DNA of 64,000 nucleotides, taken from assembly GCF_030272615.1 (NCBI RefSeq), contig NC_081415.1, positions 193,424,695-193,488,694 of the forward strand, given 5' to 3'. This DNA is from Cryptomeria japonica. Taxonomy: Eukaryota; Streptophyta; Pinopsida; Cupressales; Cupressaceae. Below the pieces are notes generated by a model that did not search any database, was not told where the DNA came from, and saw nothing but the letters and a program-made list of their open reading frames with translations. Below are positions 48,785 through 58,518 of this stretch, piece by piece. A program made the position numbers and the translations under genes. Numbering within the stretch: position 1 is the first letter of the stretch; each line of letters begins with the position of its first letter.

Positions 48785-49046
48785 AAGAAGCCTTGAGCAC
48801 ATGTTGTTTTACTAACTAAGCTTCAGGAAATAGGTACCAAGTTTGCATAATCCATTTATTCAAATCTAAGATCACTGGCCAAAGGGAGATGAATCTACCA
48901 ATTAGTCTCATTTCTTTGTAAGGCTTAATATTTTCAAACACCTCCTCCCCTAGATTCAAAATGGTCATTTCACTACTTTTACTTTTCAAAAAGTTTTGAT
49001 TTCTTTTTTGGGCCTTCGTGCAATAGCTAAATTTTAGATGTCTCAT
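48785..49046 (-). pseudogene. LINE ORF1 relic, 5' part (interrupted by transposon)
   Basis: The minus strand reads NFLKSKSSEMTILNLGEEVF, then PYKEMRLIGRFISLWPVIL and LNKWIMQTW, the N-terminal part of a DUF4283 ORF1 protein. A stop follows near 48826. The frame that reaches the transposon edge resumes at 37446 on the other side if one copy of TATA is counted, so the transposon landed in this older LINE copy. Confidence 0.6.
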
Positions 49047-49049
49047 TGT

Positions 49050-49980
49050 TTAGCTTATGCTTAAATACTTTATTCACATAAGAAAGACCTTTCACAATCT
49101 ACTTTTGTAGCTATCTCTTTGACTGACAATTGTTGCTTGGATTTCCCCCCTTACATTCAATTTGCTAGGTGTGACTAGGTTAACTTTGCCTTCAATCAAC
49201 ATTGACCTCCTTGAATGCCAAAGAATCCTCCTTTTATTGGCACTAGACAATATCATTTATTTCCACATACCCAACCTCCTTTGCCTCTTATGTATTCTAA
49301 ATTATGACTCGTCAACCACACCTCTCTACGATTTCAATAATTTAATCTAGCCAAAATACATTAGGATTTTCTTCCACACGCTGCATCTCTCCCAAAATTG
49401 AACCAAAAAAGTCATATTTAGTGCATAATTAGAATTTTATACAAACTAGGTTAGAGAATAATTATTCACTTGCATTTTTGAGAAGTATTTATTATTGGAA
49501 TTTAAAGAGTTTATATGGCATTGAATACAATATGTGATTTTGATTTTACATATACACATTCTATTTTTTGTTTTGTTTCTTGATAGATGCCTTTATTTAT
49601 TGATTAATTTTTAAATTCATATAATTTTTTTTTTCTCTTTTGAATTTGCTAGAGTTATACATACATTATTAATTTTTTTAAATCAATTTTTAACATTTTG
49701 TAGACATTATCTCATCATCATCATTACTATTATTATTATCATTATCACCATTATCATTATTTTTATCATCGTCATCATCATTATCATTGTGATTCTGAAT
49801 GCTATTGTTATCCCTCTTTTCTTTTAATTACAATGTAATATAAATTATATATTTACTTTTATGTATATAATTTCTCATAAATGATATTTAAAATAAATAA
49901 ATAAATAATTGAGTTGAGAGAACTATTACTCCCAAGAAAGGAAGGAAAGTGAATCAACATTAAAGATCTCTTACCATAAA
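49050..49980. other. Intergenic DNA with a TCA/TTA microsatellite
   Basis: Apart from a degenerate run of ATC, ATT and ATTATC words at about 49708-49795, I see nothing but AT-rich sequence. A 62-codon plus-strand frame (49162-49350) has no motif. Confidence 0.45.
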
Positions 49981-49981
49981 T

Positions 49982-50310
49982 TCACAAAATCCATGTGAAC
50001 ATATATAAATTTGCACATAACGTCAGATACGCATGATTTAATCTGACATGGGCAAAAGACAATTGACAAAGGTTGGAGTGCAGATCTATCAAGAGCTGTT
50101 CTTCACCCACATTTCTAAGCACTGGCTTGATTATAAACCCTTCTCTCACATTACCTGGTCGCCAAGCATCTTTCAGAATTTCCTCATACATTTGCATCCT
50201 TTGCTTTCTCCTGTTCTCCTCCAACTTTTTGTGCCAGTAATGTACAGACTTCCTGTAAAAGAGTTCAATGTCATTGACAACTCCATGATATCATAAAACG
50301 GGGATTTAAA
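49982..50310 (-). other. Possible exon of an unknown gene
   Basis: One minus-strand frame reads VNDIELFYRKSVHYWH, then EENRRKQRMQMYEEILKDAW and RPG, strongly charged and protein-like. A possible acceptor (TTTTACAG/GAAG) lies inside at about 50250 and a possible donor (CAG/GTAATG) at about 50157. Past the donor it stays open to 49982. No partner exons or start codon were found, so it could be a stray exon or a chance frame. Confidence 0.25.
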
Positions 50311-50349
50311 AACTATCCCATCGACATATAATTAGGCTCTGATGCTGCC

Positions 50350-50447
50350 ATAACATGCAACCTATTAATGAACTCAACTCTATAACATACAACTGATTTG
50401 ATGAACTAAACTACATAACATACAACTGAGTTAATGAACTCAACAGT
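50350..50447. repeat. 32-33-bp tandem repeat, three units
   Basis: Units start ATAACATGCAACCTATTAAT, ATAACATACAACTGATTTG and ATAACATACAACTGAGTTAA, at 50350, 50382 and 50415. They lie between the possible exon and the 3' end of the PPR gene. Confidence 0.75.
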
Positions 50448-50609
50448 ATTGTCTATATATCAAAACCTAGAAAAAACAGTTGCATAGAAATTGAAAATAA
50501 AATCTCACTCACCCCTTTATAATCTCAACAGCACGTTGGTATAGCATGATGTAGCATGGTGCAACTTTTCATCAGGCAATCCTGTGTTTACAGCTCTGTT
50601 CACTTAGCT

Positions 50610-53054
50610 TCACCAATAATCTCCACAAGTACATTTTCCTTGTGTGAAGTGATGGAAGCGGATTGCATCTCTCACAACAATTTGTCTTCCAACTATTTTG
50701 GAGATAAGCTTGGCTACTGTGTGGCAGTCAACACATATTCGAAGGTTCTTGACAACTCTAATAGTTGTTCCAGGAGATGAATTTAGTAGTCCAAATGCAA
50801 TTGCCAACTTCTCACTATGATGACAGAGGAACAATTCTTTTTCCTCTTCCTCTACATCATTCAGTACATGTCTTAAATCTGGAAAATACCCTGATGCCTT
50901 CATCTCCCAAGACAATTCCTCCAACTTTGCATAGATCTCCTGTGTCTGTGGATGTGATCTGTCCCCTGCACAAAAAGTATGTGCCATTTTATGGTTTTCA
51001 ATCCAACTACATCCAGGCATCTTTTGAATTCCTCTATCTTTCATCAATTTTCTTACTTTTTGAACCTCACTCCACCTCCCTACTTCTGCGTAGATGTTTG
51101 ACAGAAGAACATAAGCCGTGGTGCTAGTAGGATCCAGCTCAAAAAGGAGACTTGCTGTAAATACTCCTAACCTTATATTTTTATACGATCTGCAGACAAC
51201 AAGAAAACACGTCCACACAATCACCTCAGGTTTAATTGGCATTTTAATGATAAAGTTTAGTGTTTCCTCAAAATAGCTAGCACGGCCAAGAAGGTCAACC
51301 ATGCACACATAATGATCAATTGTAGGCGTAATGCAGTACGAGAAACTCATGTCATTAAAGTATTTGCAGCCCTCATCCACTAAACCTGCATGGCTGCATG
51401 CAAATAAAACAGAAGTGAGGCTTATATAGTCAGGGGATGTTCCAGAGTATTTCATTAGTTGAAAGAGTTTGAGAGCATCCATGCAAAAGCCATTTTGTGC
51501 ATATCCTGCAATCATCGCATTCCATGAGATTAAATTTTTGTTAGGCATTTTGTCAAACAGTTCACGGGCTTTCTGTATGCTTCCACATTTTGAATACATG
51601 TCGACCAGGACACTTGCAACTGCTACATCTGACAAAAATCCGCTTTCAATTATGCTTTCATGGATGTTCATACCCTGTTCTAAAGCTCCCATTTTGGCAC
51701 ACGCTGGGAGGATGCTGACAAAGGTTATAGAGTTTGCCTTTAAACCCGTTAATTGCATTTGCTTAAATGTCTCCAAGGCCTTTTCAGAAAAACCACTTTG
51801 TGCATATCCTGCAATCATCGCATTCCACGAAGCCACATCTCTCTGAGTCATCTTATCAAACAGATTACGTGCCTTGCATATGCTTCCGCATTTTGCATAC
51901 ATGTCTATAAGGGCATTGACAACTAAAACGCCTGATGAAGATCCACTTTCAATTATGCTTAGATGAATTTGCATACCCTGTTCTAAAGCTCCCATTTGGG
52001 CACAGGCTGGGAGAACGCTCGCAAAGGTTGTAGAATCTGGCTTTACACCTGCCACTTGCATTTCCTTGAAAGTTTCCAAGGCTTTTTCAACAAACCCATT
52101 TTGTGAATATCCTGCAACCATTGCAGTCCACGAGATCACATTTCTTTGAGGCATTTCTTTGAAAATACTAAAAGCCTCTTCAAGAAATCCATTTTGTGCA
52201 AATCCTGTAATCATCGCGTTCCACGAAACCACATTTCTCTGAGGCATTTCCTTAAAAAACCTTAAAGCCTCGTCGACAACACCATGTTGTGCACAACCGG
52301 CAACCATTGCAGTCCATGAAATGACATCCGGTTGAGGCATTTCTTTGAAAAGCCTTAAAGCCTCTTCAAAAACACCATACTGTGCATACCCTGCAATCAT
52401 TGCATTCCATGAGACCACATTTCTTTGAGGCATTTTGTCAAACAGTTCACGTGCCTTGTATAAGCTTCTACATTTCGCGTACATGTCTAGCAGGGCACTT
52501 GCAACTACAACATCTGATAAAAATCCCCTTTCAATTATGCTCGGATGAATGTTCATACCCTGTTCCAAAGCTCTTATTTTGGCACAGACTGGCAGTATAC
52601 TGGCAAAGGTAAACTGATCAGGTTTGACGCCTGTTCGTTGCATTTGGTGCAACAGGGTTAATGTCTCCCGAGGATACCCATGTTTTCTGTAAGCTGCAAT
52701 TATGGTGTTCCATGACGAAACATCTCTTTCTGCCATGCCGTCGAACATTTTACGTGCATCTCCCAAATTCCCACACTTGACATACATGTTGACAAGGTTA
52801 TTTTGAAAAATCGTATGTCTGGGAAATAGAAATCCGTTGTCAGTGATGAGAGAATGGTTTTGATTAACCTCTGAAAGTGCAATCTTGGTACTGCAGGTCT
52901 GCAGCAATTTAAGATATGTAAAAGAATATCCAGGTGGGTTGTGCAAAGCCTCTCTCAACAAACCCTCCCTACGTTGTGCTCTGACATTGAAAGTGAGATG
53001 GGCAGTGAATGGCACTGGCACCGTATGAGTATGATTGAAGCGTGGGAAATGCAT
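50610..53054 (-). CDS. PPR-DYW RNA-editing-type protein, 814 aa, intronless
   Basis: This family binds organelle transcripts and directs C-to-U editing; the DYW domain is the deaminase. An N-terminal stretch of about 80 residues (Arg/His/Thr-rich) may be a transit peptide. Sixteen PPR motifs span about 81-610 in P, L and S types, with an unusual run of four 31-residue S motifs at 182-305 and a P motif after it. E1 (611-645) and E2 (646-678) follow. The DYW domain (679-814) is the usual 136 residues, with HHSEKLAIAFG (catalytic Glu and zinc His), CVDCH (zinc Cys pair) and the terminus CTCGDYW. The start at 53052-53054 is the first ATG giving the complete protein. No stop or frameshift occurs. 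The target transcript and the choice of plastid or mitochondrion are unknown. Confidence 0.95.
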   Translation of the reverse strand: MHFPRFNHTHTVPVPFTAHLTFNVRAQRREGLLREALHNPPGYSFTYLKLLQTCSTKIALSEVNQNHSLITDNGFLFPRHTIFQNNLVNMYVKCGNLGDARKMFDGMAERDVSSWNTIIAAYRKHGYPRETLTLLHQMQRTGVKPDQFTFASILPVCAKIRALEQGMNIHPSIIERGFLSDVVVASALLDMYAKCRSLYKARELFDKMPQRNVVSWNAMIAGYAQYGVFEEALRLFKEMPQPDVISWTAMVAGCAQHGVVDEALRFFKEMPQRNVVSWNAMITGFAQNGFLEEAFSIFKEMPQRNVISWTAMVAGYSQNGFVEKALETFKEMQVAGVKPDSTTFASVLPACAQMGALEQGMQIHLSIIESGSSSGVLVVNALIDMYAKCGSICKARNLFDKMTQRDVASWNAMIAGYAQSGFSEKALETFKQMQLTGLKANSITFVSILPACAKMGALEQGMNIHESIIESGFLSDVAVASVLVDMYSKCGSIQKARELFDKMPNKNLISWNAMIAGYAQNGFCMDALKLFQLMKYSGTSPDYISLTSVLFACSHAGLVDEGCKYFNDMSFSYCITPTIDHYVCMVDLLGRASYFEETLNFIIKMPIKPEVIVWTCFLVVCRSYKNIRLGVFTASLLFELDPTSTTAYVLLSNIYAEVGRWSEVQKVRKLMKDRGIQKMPGCSWIENHKMAHTFCAGDRSHPQTQEIYAKLEELSWEMKASGYFPDLRHVLNDVEEEEKELFLCHHSEKLAIAFGLLNSSPGTTIRVVKNLRICVDCHTVAKLISKIVGRQIVVRDAIRFHHFTQGKCTCGDYW

Positions 53055-53747
53055 ATTGTTATTCGATCTGCTTTTCCCACAATGACAACGAAACAGTGTG
53101 CATTTCCATCTTTATTCTGTGCATCCCCAAGGAGCATTTGGCTTTCTATTGTGGGATTTAAACCCCACTTCCTTATTTCCTGAGCTGAAGAAATAATTCT
53201 AACATAATCCAATGCAAGGGTTTGTTTAAACATCAAACAGTTCAAGTTCTTTTGATTGTCTAGATGAAGAAATATTTCCCAAATTGTGAACCTGCTGGTT
53301 TTCAGACTCATTCATATATAGAAGTGTTCAAAAAATTGTCTAGTTTTAAATGGATGCCATTGATCATTAAGAAAAGCCTAATTTCTTCATGCATTAGTGC
53401 CCAGATGGTTTCTTAATTGAAAGAATCAACCCGTGAATAAACAAACCATTCTTTACGTTTCTCTTCATTGATCTCAATTCCTTACGTTGCCCGGTCAATA
53501 AGTAGGGAAGCATGCACCATACTCCTAAGTCTTTTGAAAACTCTCTACTTAATGTCATTAGCACAAAAGTATGCCCCCACCTATTTTGGTTCCAAAACAA
53601 TATTGTTGTACCAAGGAATGTCATTAATACAAACATTACACACCATTGATCGTGCAAACAACAGCTGTGATTTTTTCGTAAAAGTCAATAACATGCATTC
53701 TATAACCCCATTTTGTAACCAGAAAAGAGTGTCCCAAAAGTATACTA
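53055..53747. other. Upstream region of the PPR gene
   Basis: No clear TATA box or coding exon. Short frames on both strands (53394-53872) have no recognisable domain and are broken in comparison with each other. It presumably holds the PPR promoter and 5' UTR. Confidence 0.4.
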
Positions 53748-54217
53748 GGGGAAGAGCACCAGTACCCATCATAGCTAACTTCGTGCACCTACAGAGCCTA
53801 AAAGTACTTCAGATTTTGATTTTTTTCTTTTTAATTGTCTTCGTATGTGACTTAAATGCTTATAGCTATTGATCTGGATTATGGGTAGTAACGATGCACA
53901 CTGTGGAATCAGTTATGCGCACAAAGGTCAAAAAGTACACATTTCGAAGTGTCACCCGATACCTAACTAAAGATGTTTCAGTAACTGTCCACTCAAAATC
54001 GCCAGTACTTGTTGGCAAATGTCCCAATAGTTTTGCACAAATGTTCCAATAGTGGTGCACAAATGGACCAATTATGCACAAAAAATTACAAAAAATGATC
54101 AGTTATTGGTACAAAACAAATTTATTAATGGTGTTTTCACTATGACGGCTATTGGGGGGTCAATATGGCAATAAGTGTGCGGCTATTGGAACTATGTTAT
54201 CTATTGTGCTCTTCCCC
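53748..54217. mobile_element. MITE-like TIR element (~470 bp)
   Basis: The ends are inverted: GGGGAAGAGCAC at 53748-53759 and its complement GTGCTCTTCCCC at 54206-54217, with weaker similarity further in. TA flanks both sides. The interior has repeated CAAATG and CCAATAG words and no coding sequence. The terminus resembles the large transposon (GGGTAAGTGCAC), with two differences in 12, so it may be a distant non-autonomous relative. Confidence 0.6.
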
Positions 54218-54472
54218 TATATCACTTCATCTTGAGGTACACAAATTCATTCATTAATGTCATCAACAAATTATTTTAGTTCATTCATAAATATATATAT
54301 CATACTTGACATACCATGGATTTAAATTCCAAGGCAAAATACTGAATTTTGTATTCTTCTTCGTCCTTGACTCATCTATGAGTGAGACATTGCTTCAAGA
54401 AATGTTAGCTACATAGCCTCTTTTTTGGTCTTTAAAATGCGTTATGATTGTGTACATGAAAGACTATAGTTA

Positions 54473-54610
54473 TGGAGCTTGGTGGTGTGGGGTAGTTGGT
54501 AAAAGGTCTCTGATTTATGTCCATAAGGTCTTCAAGTCGACTCCTTGCACTAGCTTAATTAGTCTCACAAACATGAAGGTTGAGTGCTTGCTTGATGTAA
54601 AGAATGTGTT
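54473..54610 (+). mobile_element. tRNA-derived SINE remnant
   Basis: GGAGCTTGGTGGTGTGGGGT followed by a box-A-like word (TAGTTGGTAAAAGG, about 54493-54506) and a box-B-like word (AAGTCGACTCC, 54534-54544), about 30 bases apart, is the head pattern of plant tRNA-derived SINEs. It resembles Au-type SINEs, as I remember them. The 3' end is not defined. A real tRNA gene is unlikely because no cloverleaf can be drawn. Confidence 0.45.
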
Positions 54611-54708
54611 TGATTGAGTAAATGTATATACCTTGAAGATCTTTAATGTTGACAACAATTTGATTGAGAAAATGTAAATGCTTGAAGATCTTTAATGTTG
54701 GCGACAAT
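54610..54708. repeat. 50-bp tandem duplication
   Basis: TGATTGAGTAAATG...CTTGAAGATCTTTAATG...GACAACAATT is repeated at once with TGATTGAGAAAATG, the same CTTGAAGATCTTTAATG and GGCGACAATT. Confidence 0.8.
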
Positions 54709-54719
54709 TTTAACAGTTT

Positions 54720-55660
54720 TGTATGACATGTAGATCGGCTAGATTATGGCATCATTTTTGTCCTTCCAAATGATCATCTTACACTTAAATAGGTTGTCAT
54801 TATGAGTCAGTGGATGCCATTGAGAGTATAGACTCGTGAAGCATACACTTTTCTAGATATTTTGTTGAGTCAATTGATGTTATTGAGAGTATTCATTTGC
54901 TCGTGAAGTTGAAAGGTTCTTAATGAGGCCACTAGAGATCAAGTCTTGTTGAGTGCAAGGCTCCGACATCTAAAAAGGATGAGGTCAGAATCGTGCCTAG
55001 GGCAAGTTTGGCAAAATGCATACCCTTCAATCCTTAGCTCTTAACCAAAGAGGTTATCGTGCTCCCGATATTGGGTAGCGAAAACAAATTTATGAACAAA
55101 CCTCCATCAAATTTATTTTATCAATTTTTATTATACTTTTGTTAGTATAATATTTTATATTTTTATTATATTCAAAAAGCTCAAAAACTCTTGTTTGCAT
55201 TAGATAAAATTATATAATGAAAAAATTATACAACCTAGACCTACCTACACAAATATTGTACAACTCCAATTTTTATTTTATATTTTTTAATTTAAATAAA
55301 AATAAATAACATTAGGTAAAAGTTTTGAAAGATTTAAGTTGGGATTGGGGGAGTAACCCCTTGTTGCATATAGGGTGTGTGGGAGGATCACCCCACAACC
55401 CCAACGTTTGAGTGAGGAGGAGTGGGGAGGGGGTTGCTTTGGGCTCTATCCAACCCTTATGGGGGAATGGCAAGTGCTTCAGGCCTTGTCCATGTTAAAA
55501 GAAAAATACTAAATCATTTTTCAATGTATTTTTTAAATTGAAAAAAAAATAGTATTTTATTTTTTCTCTTTGTAAGCCACATCTACTTGTAGTTCAATCA
55601 ATCTACCACTTGGTGTCAACCAAACTCCACCAAGCAAATAGAATACTCTCATTGTAATTT
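54720..55660. other. Intergenic DNA, no gene recognised
   Basis: AT-rich with one GC-richer patch (55375-55470, GGGTGTGTGGGAGGATCACC). No coding frame or RNA gene recognised. Confidence 0.4.
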
Positions 55661-55667
55661 TTACAAT

Positions 55668-55896
55668 TAATCTCAAACTTTGAGAGGCCATAATTTAGCA
55701 TTACATATGTATTTTAAATATAATTTTCTTTTAAATTTTTTTATTTTTTCATGCGCTTCGCAATGATGTGGTTGATTTCTATTAATGTCAAACTTTGAGA
55801 AGTCATATCTTACCAATACATGTGTATTTTAAATATAATTTTCCTTTTAAATTTGTTATTTTTTCATGTGCCTTACAATGATGTGATTGATTTCTA
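55668..55896. repeat. ~115-bp tandem duplication
   Basis: Unit 1 (55668-55782) and unit 2 (55783-55896) share CAAACTTTGAGA, ATGTATTTTAAATATAATTT and CAATGATGTG, with about 15% differences. Confidence 0.85.
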
Positions 55897-56123
55897 CTCA
55901 CAACTCTTGAATTATTTTTTAAATGCCTCGTAAGTTTCACAAACAAACTCAAATTTACGTCCTTTTTCATGTAGATATTTTTTTAGCACTATATCATAGT
56001 GCTAGTTATGTGCTCTTATATTACTAATTAATTGTACTTTGAACTTTTTGGTCTCTATTAGATAGTGTGAAACTCTAGAAAATCAACTACACTTTGAAAT
56101 CATATTTATAAAGTGTAAATTAT

Positions 56124-57230
56124 TGTAACATCCTATAGGTGTTTGATTTAGGCTATTTGCAAACGGGGTGTCTATGCAAATGCACTTAACCTATAAAGTG
56201 TCATTATTTCATGTTCTTGTGTTTTAGGGGTTCTACACATGGGCATTTTGTCAGCATGAACTTCAATAAAGTTAATATCATGGGAGTTTGATGTATAGGC
56301 TTCTAGGGATTCTACATAGCAGAACATAGTAAGGGATGAGAGTGTTGTCAAATGAAATGCACTATGATCCTATCTCCATCTTGATGAAAGCTTATATTTA
56401 AGAGTTATTCTCCTATCCTATAGTCTCAAATATTAAATGATTTAATCTCTCTTATCCAACTCACCCTCCATCTCCACTTCATCTTCCCTTTGCCAACTCA
56501 TCAAACATGTAGCTAAAGAAATTAATATTTCTTAAATATTAATTCATCATTTATCTTCAACTACCAAAACTTAATGAAAAGTGTGTACGTACACATATTT
56601 CATAACCATTTACTATATTCTCTCCAACACCCTCTACATCTTAGGAAGGACTTGAGTCCACTTGTCCTCTCATGCCTAAATTTCCTCTAACCATCCCTAG
56701 ATTCCTTCAGTCAACAACCCAGTTAAGATGAGATGAGTGACACTTGTCTTCTCCTTCCCCCTTTCTCTCAACTTTCACCTTTGCTCACAGCCATCCAAAT
56801 CTACAGATCTGATCAGGACCGTTGATTTGAGCCACGTCATCTCATCCTCTCAAAGTCTATAAAATCAAGAGCTTCAATTGAAAGAGAGTTAGTCTTCAAA
56901 TCAATCATATGCATCCGTGAGTTTTTTAAGCAAATAGCAATTAGCAATTATCATTTAGCATAATCATGTAGTATTGCATATCATAGTATCAGTTAACTAC
57001 AAGTTATCAGTCCATTCTTCATATGCCATCTTGGAAGCCATCAGTGCATTGTCTGAGAGCACACCATCTGCAACCAAAACAGTGGAGTTAGGACACAATG
57101 AGACATAAACCATGAAGGTAATATTAATGTTTTTATTTCATATGTATTTCATGTAGTTTCATTGGTTGAGTTTGGATTTCCTGTAGCATTTCCATTTGTA
57201 TTTTGTGAAACTAACTTGTTGCAGGTAGCA
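56124..57230 (+). repeat. LTR-like segment with TATA box (possible solo LTR)
   Basis: The layout matches the LTR at 6780: a TGTAACATCC start, a long U3 with GAGTGACACTTGTCTTC (compare TGACACTTGTCAT near 7585), a CAGGACCGTTGATTT word, a TATA box (TATAAA, 56858-56863) and a T-rich leader ending TTGCAGGTAGCATTC. No coding sequence adjoins it. Ends and target duplication could not be fixed. Confidence 0.4.
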
Positions 57231-57239
57231 TTCTAAGTA

Positions 57240-58315
57240 TGAAATTCAAGTCGACACACAAATCATATCTCAAATTAAGAGTCATTCATTATAGTCAGTT
57301 TTCCTAAATCTTCATTTGACTTTCTCCTATGAATCAATTTTAGTCACAATTTAGCATCACCATCAAGGTACAAAAGCAACTTCCCAATTTATTTATCATT
57401 CTCTCCTTATGATTTAAGCTTTTTTCAATAAGTGACATTTTACCCAAGGACAATCATCAATGTTAATTTCTATGTTCATTGGTAGAGCTTCATAGCGAGA
57501 TAGTTACCTTGAGCATGGGTAGATTAAAGCAGAGACAATAGGCACACATGACACTCAATGGATCAATCCTCAATTACACTTCCTATTAGATGTCAAGGAA
57601 GAGGTTGTAACCACAATCTCTTATTGTGAACTTACTAAACAACTCTAATTAAGCTTTGTTATGATAATGTGACCCATATTTTATGTAATATAGCTTGTGA
57701 TTACTAAGTGGACATTTTAGGATATTTGTGACATTAGGACTTTTATGACCTAAAAATTGTCTATGTTATAGGCCATGATGTTATTAATTTTTTTGTTGTA
57801 GCAAACATATCATATGATTTTAAAGATCTCACTATCATATTGCCCACTTTTTGTTATGTACTATATGCCTTGTAATAATTTTATTGCTTGTAAGATATCA
57901 ATTTGGAACTATTTTATTATTTTTAAATGATTTGATTTTACTTTGAAACTATTTTATTTACTACATGTGAATACATAGATTGAATTCTATCTATGTTGTT
58001 TACTTCTTCTTTTTTTACGTAATTCTTAATTTTACTTTTGAAAAAGCCTCCATTCATTTTTTTTTTATTGCTAATTGTTTACAAATATTTTGCTCATGGG
58101 AGCACAACCATGAGACTAATACTAGCTCCCTTGAGCAACCACACTAGAAATCCCCTATGGAAGACCAAGACTCGTGACATAAAAAACCACATTAGAAGTC
58201 AACTATTAAAGACCAAGAGTTACAACTTAAAATTCCATATTAGATATCCCCTTGAACTTTTAACTTAGATCTCCACAATTAAGAATTCTAATTTTAAAAA
58301 TTATTTATTTACAAT
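57240..58315. other. Intergenic AT-rich DNA
   Basis: No gene recognised. A short plus-strand frame near 58038 reads poorly and abuts the tail of the LINE. Nothing else can be supported. Confidence 0.4.
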
Positions 58316-58518
58316 ATTTTTTTATATTTATTTTTTTGAAAAAGGGGGTAAAAACTTTATTAATTATCCAACAAGAACATTACAAAGACATTCCAAAGCC
58401 CAGGCTCCAAAAGAAAAACTCAGTATTAACTAGCCTCATAACCATTCATATCCTCCATCAAGATCCTCTCAAGCTCCTGGTAATAGTCGGGAGACAGGTT
58501 CCCCCACCCCTCCACCTT

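Noticed and set aside
50320-50350. CATCAGAGCC word on minus resembling a primer-binding site (TGGTATCAGAGC)
   Set aside because: No LTR end is adjacent and only part of the word matches.
53394-53872. Frames of 63-134 codons upstream of the PPR gene
   Set aside because: No start context, domain or homologous copy; frames on opposite strands compete.
54473-54560. Functional tRNA gene
   Set aside because: Box-like words are present, but no acceptor stem pairing or anticodon arm can be drawn.
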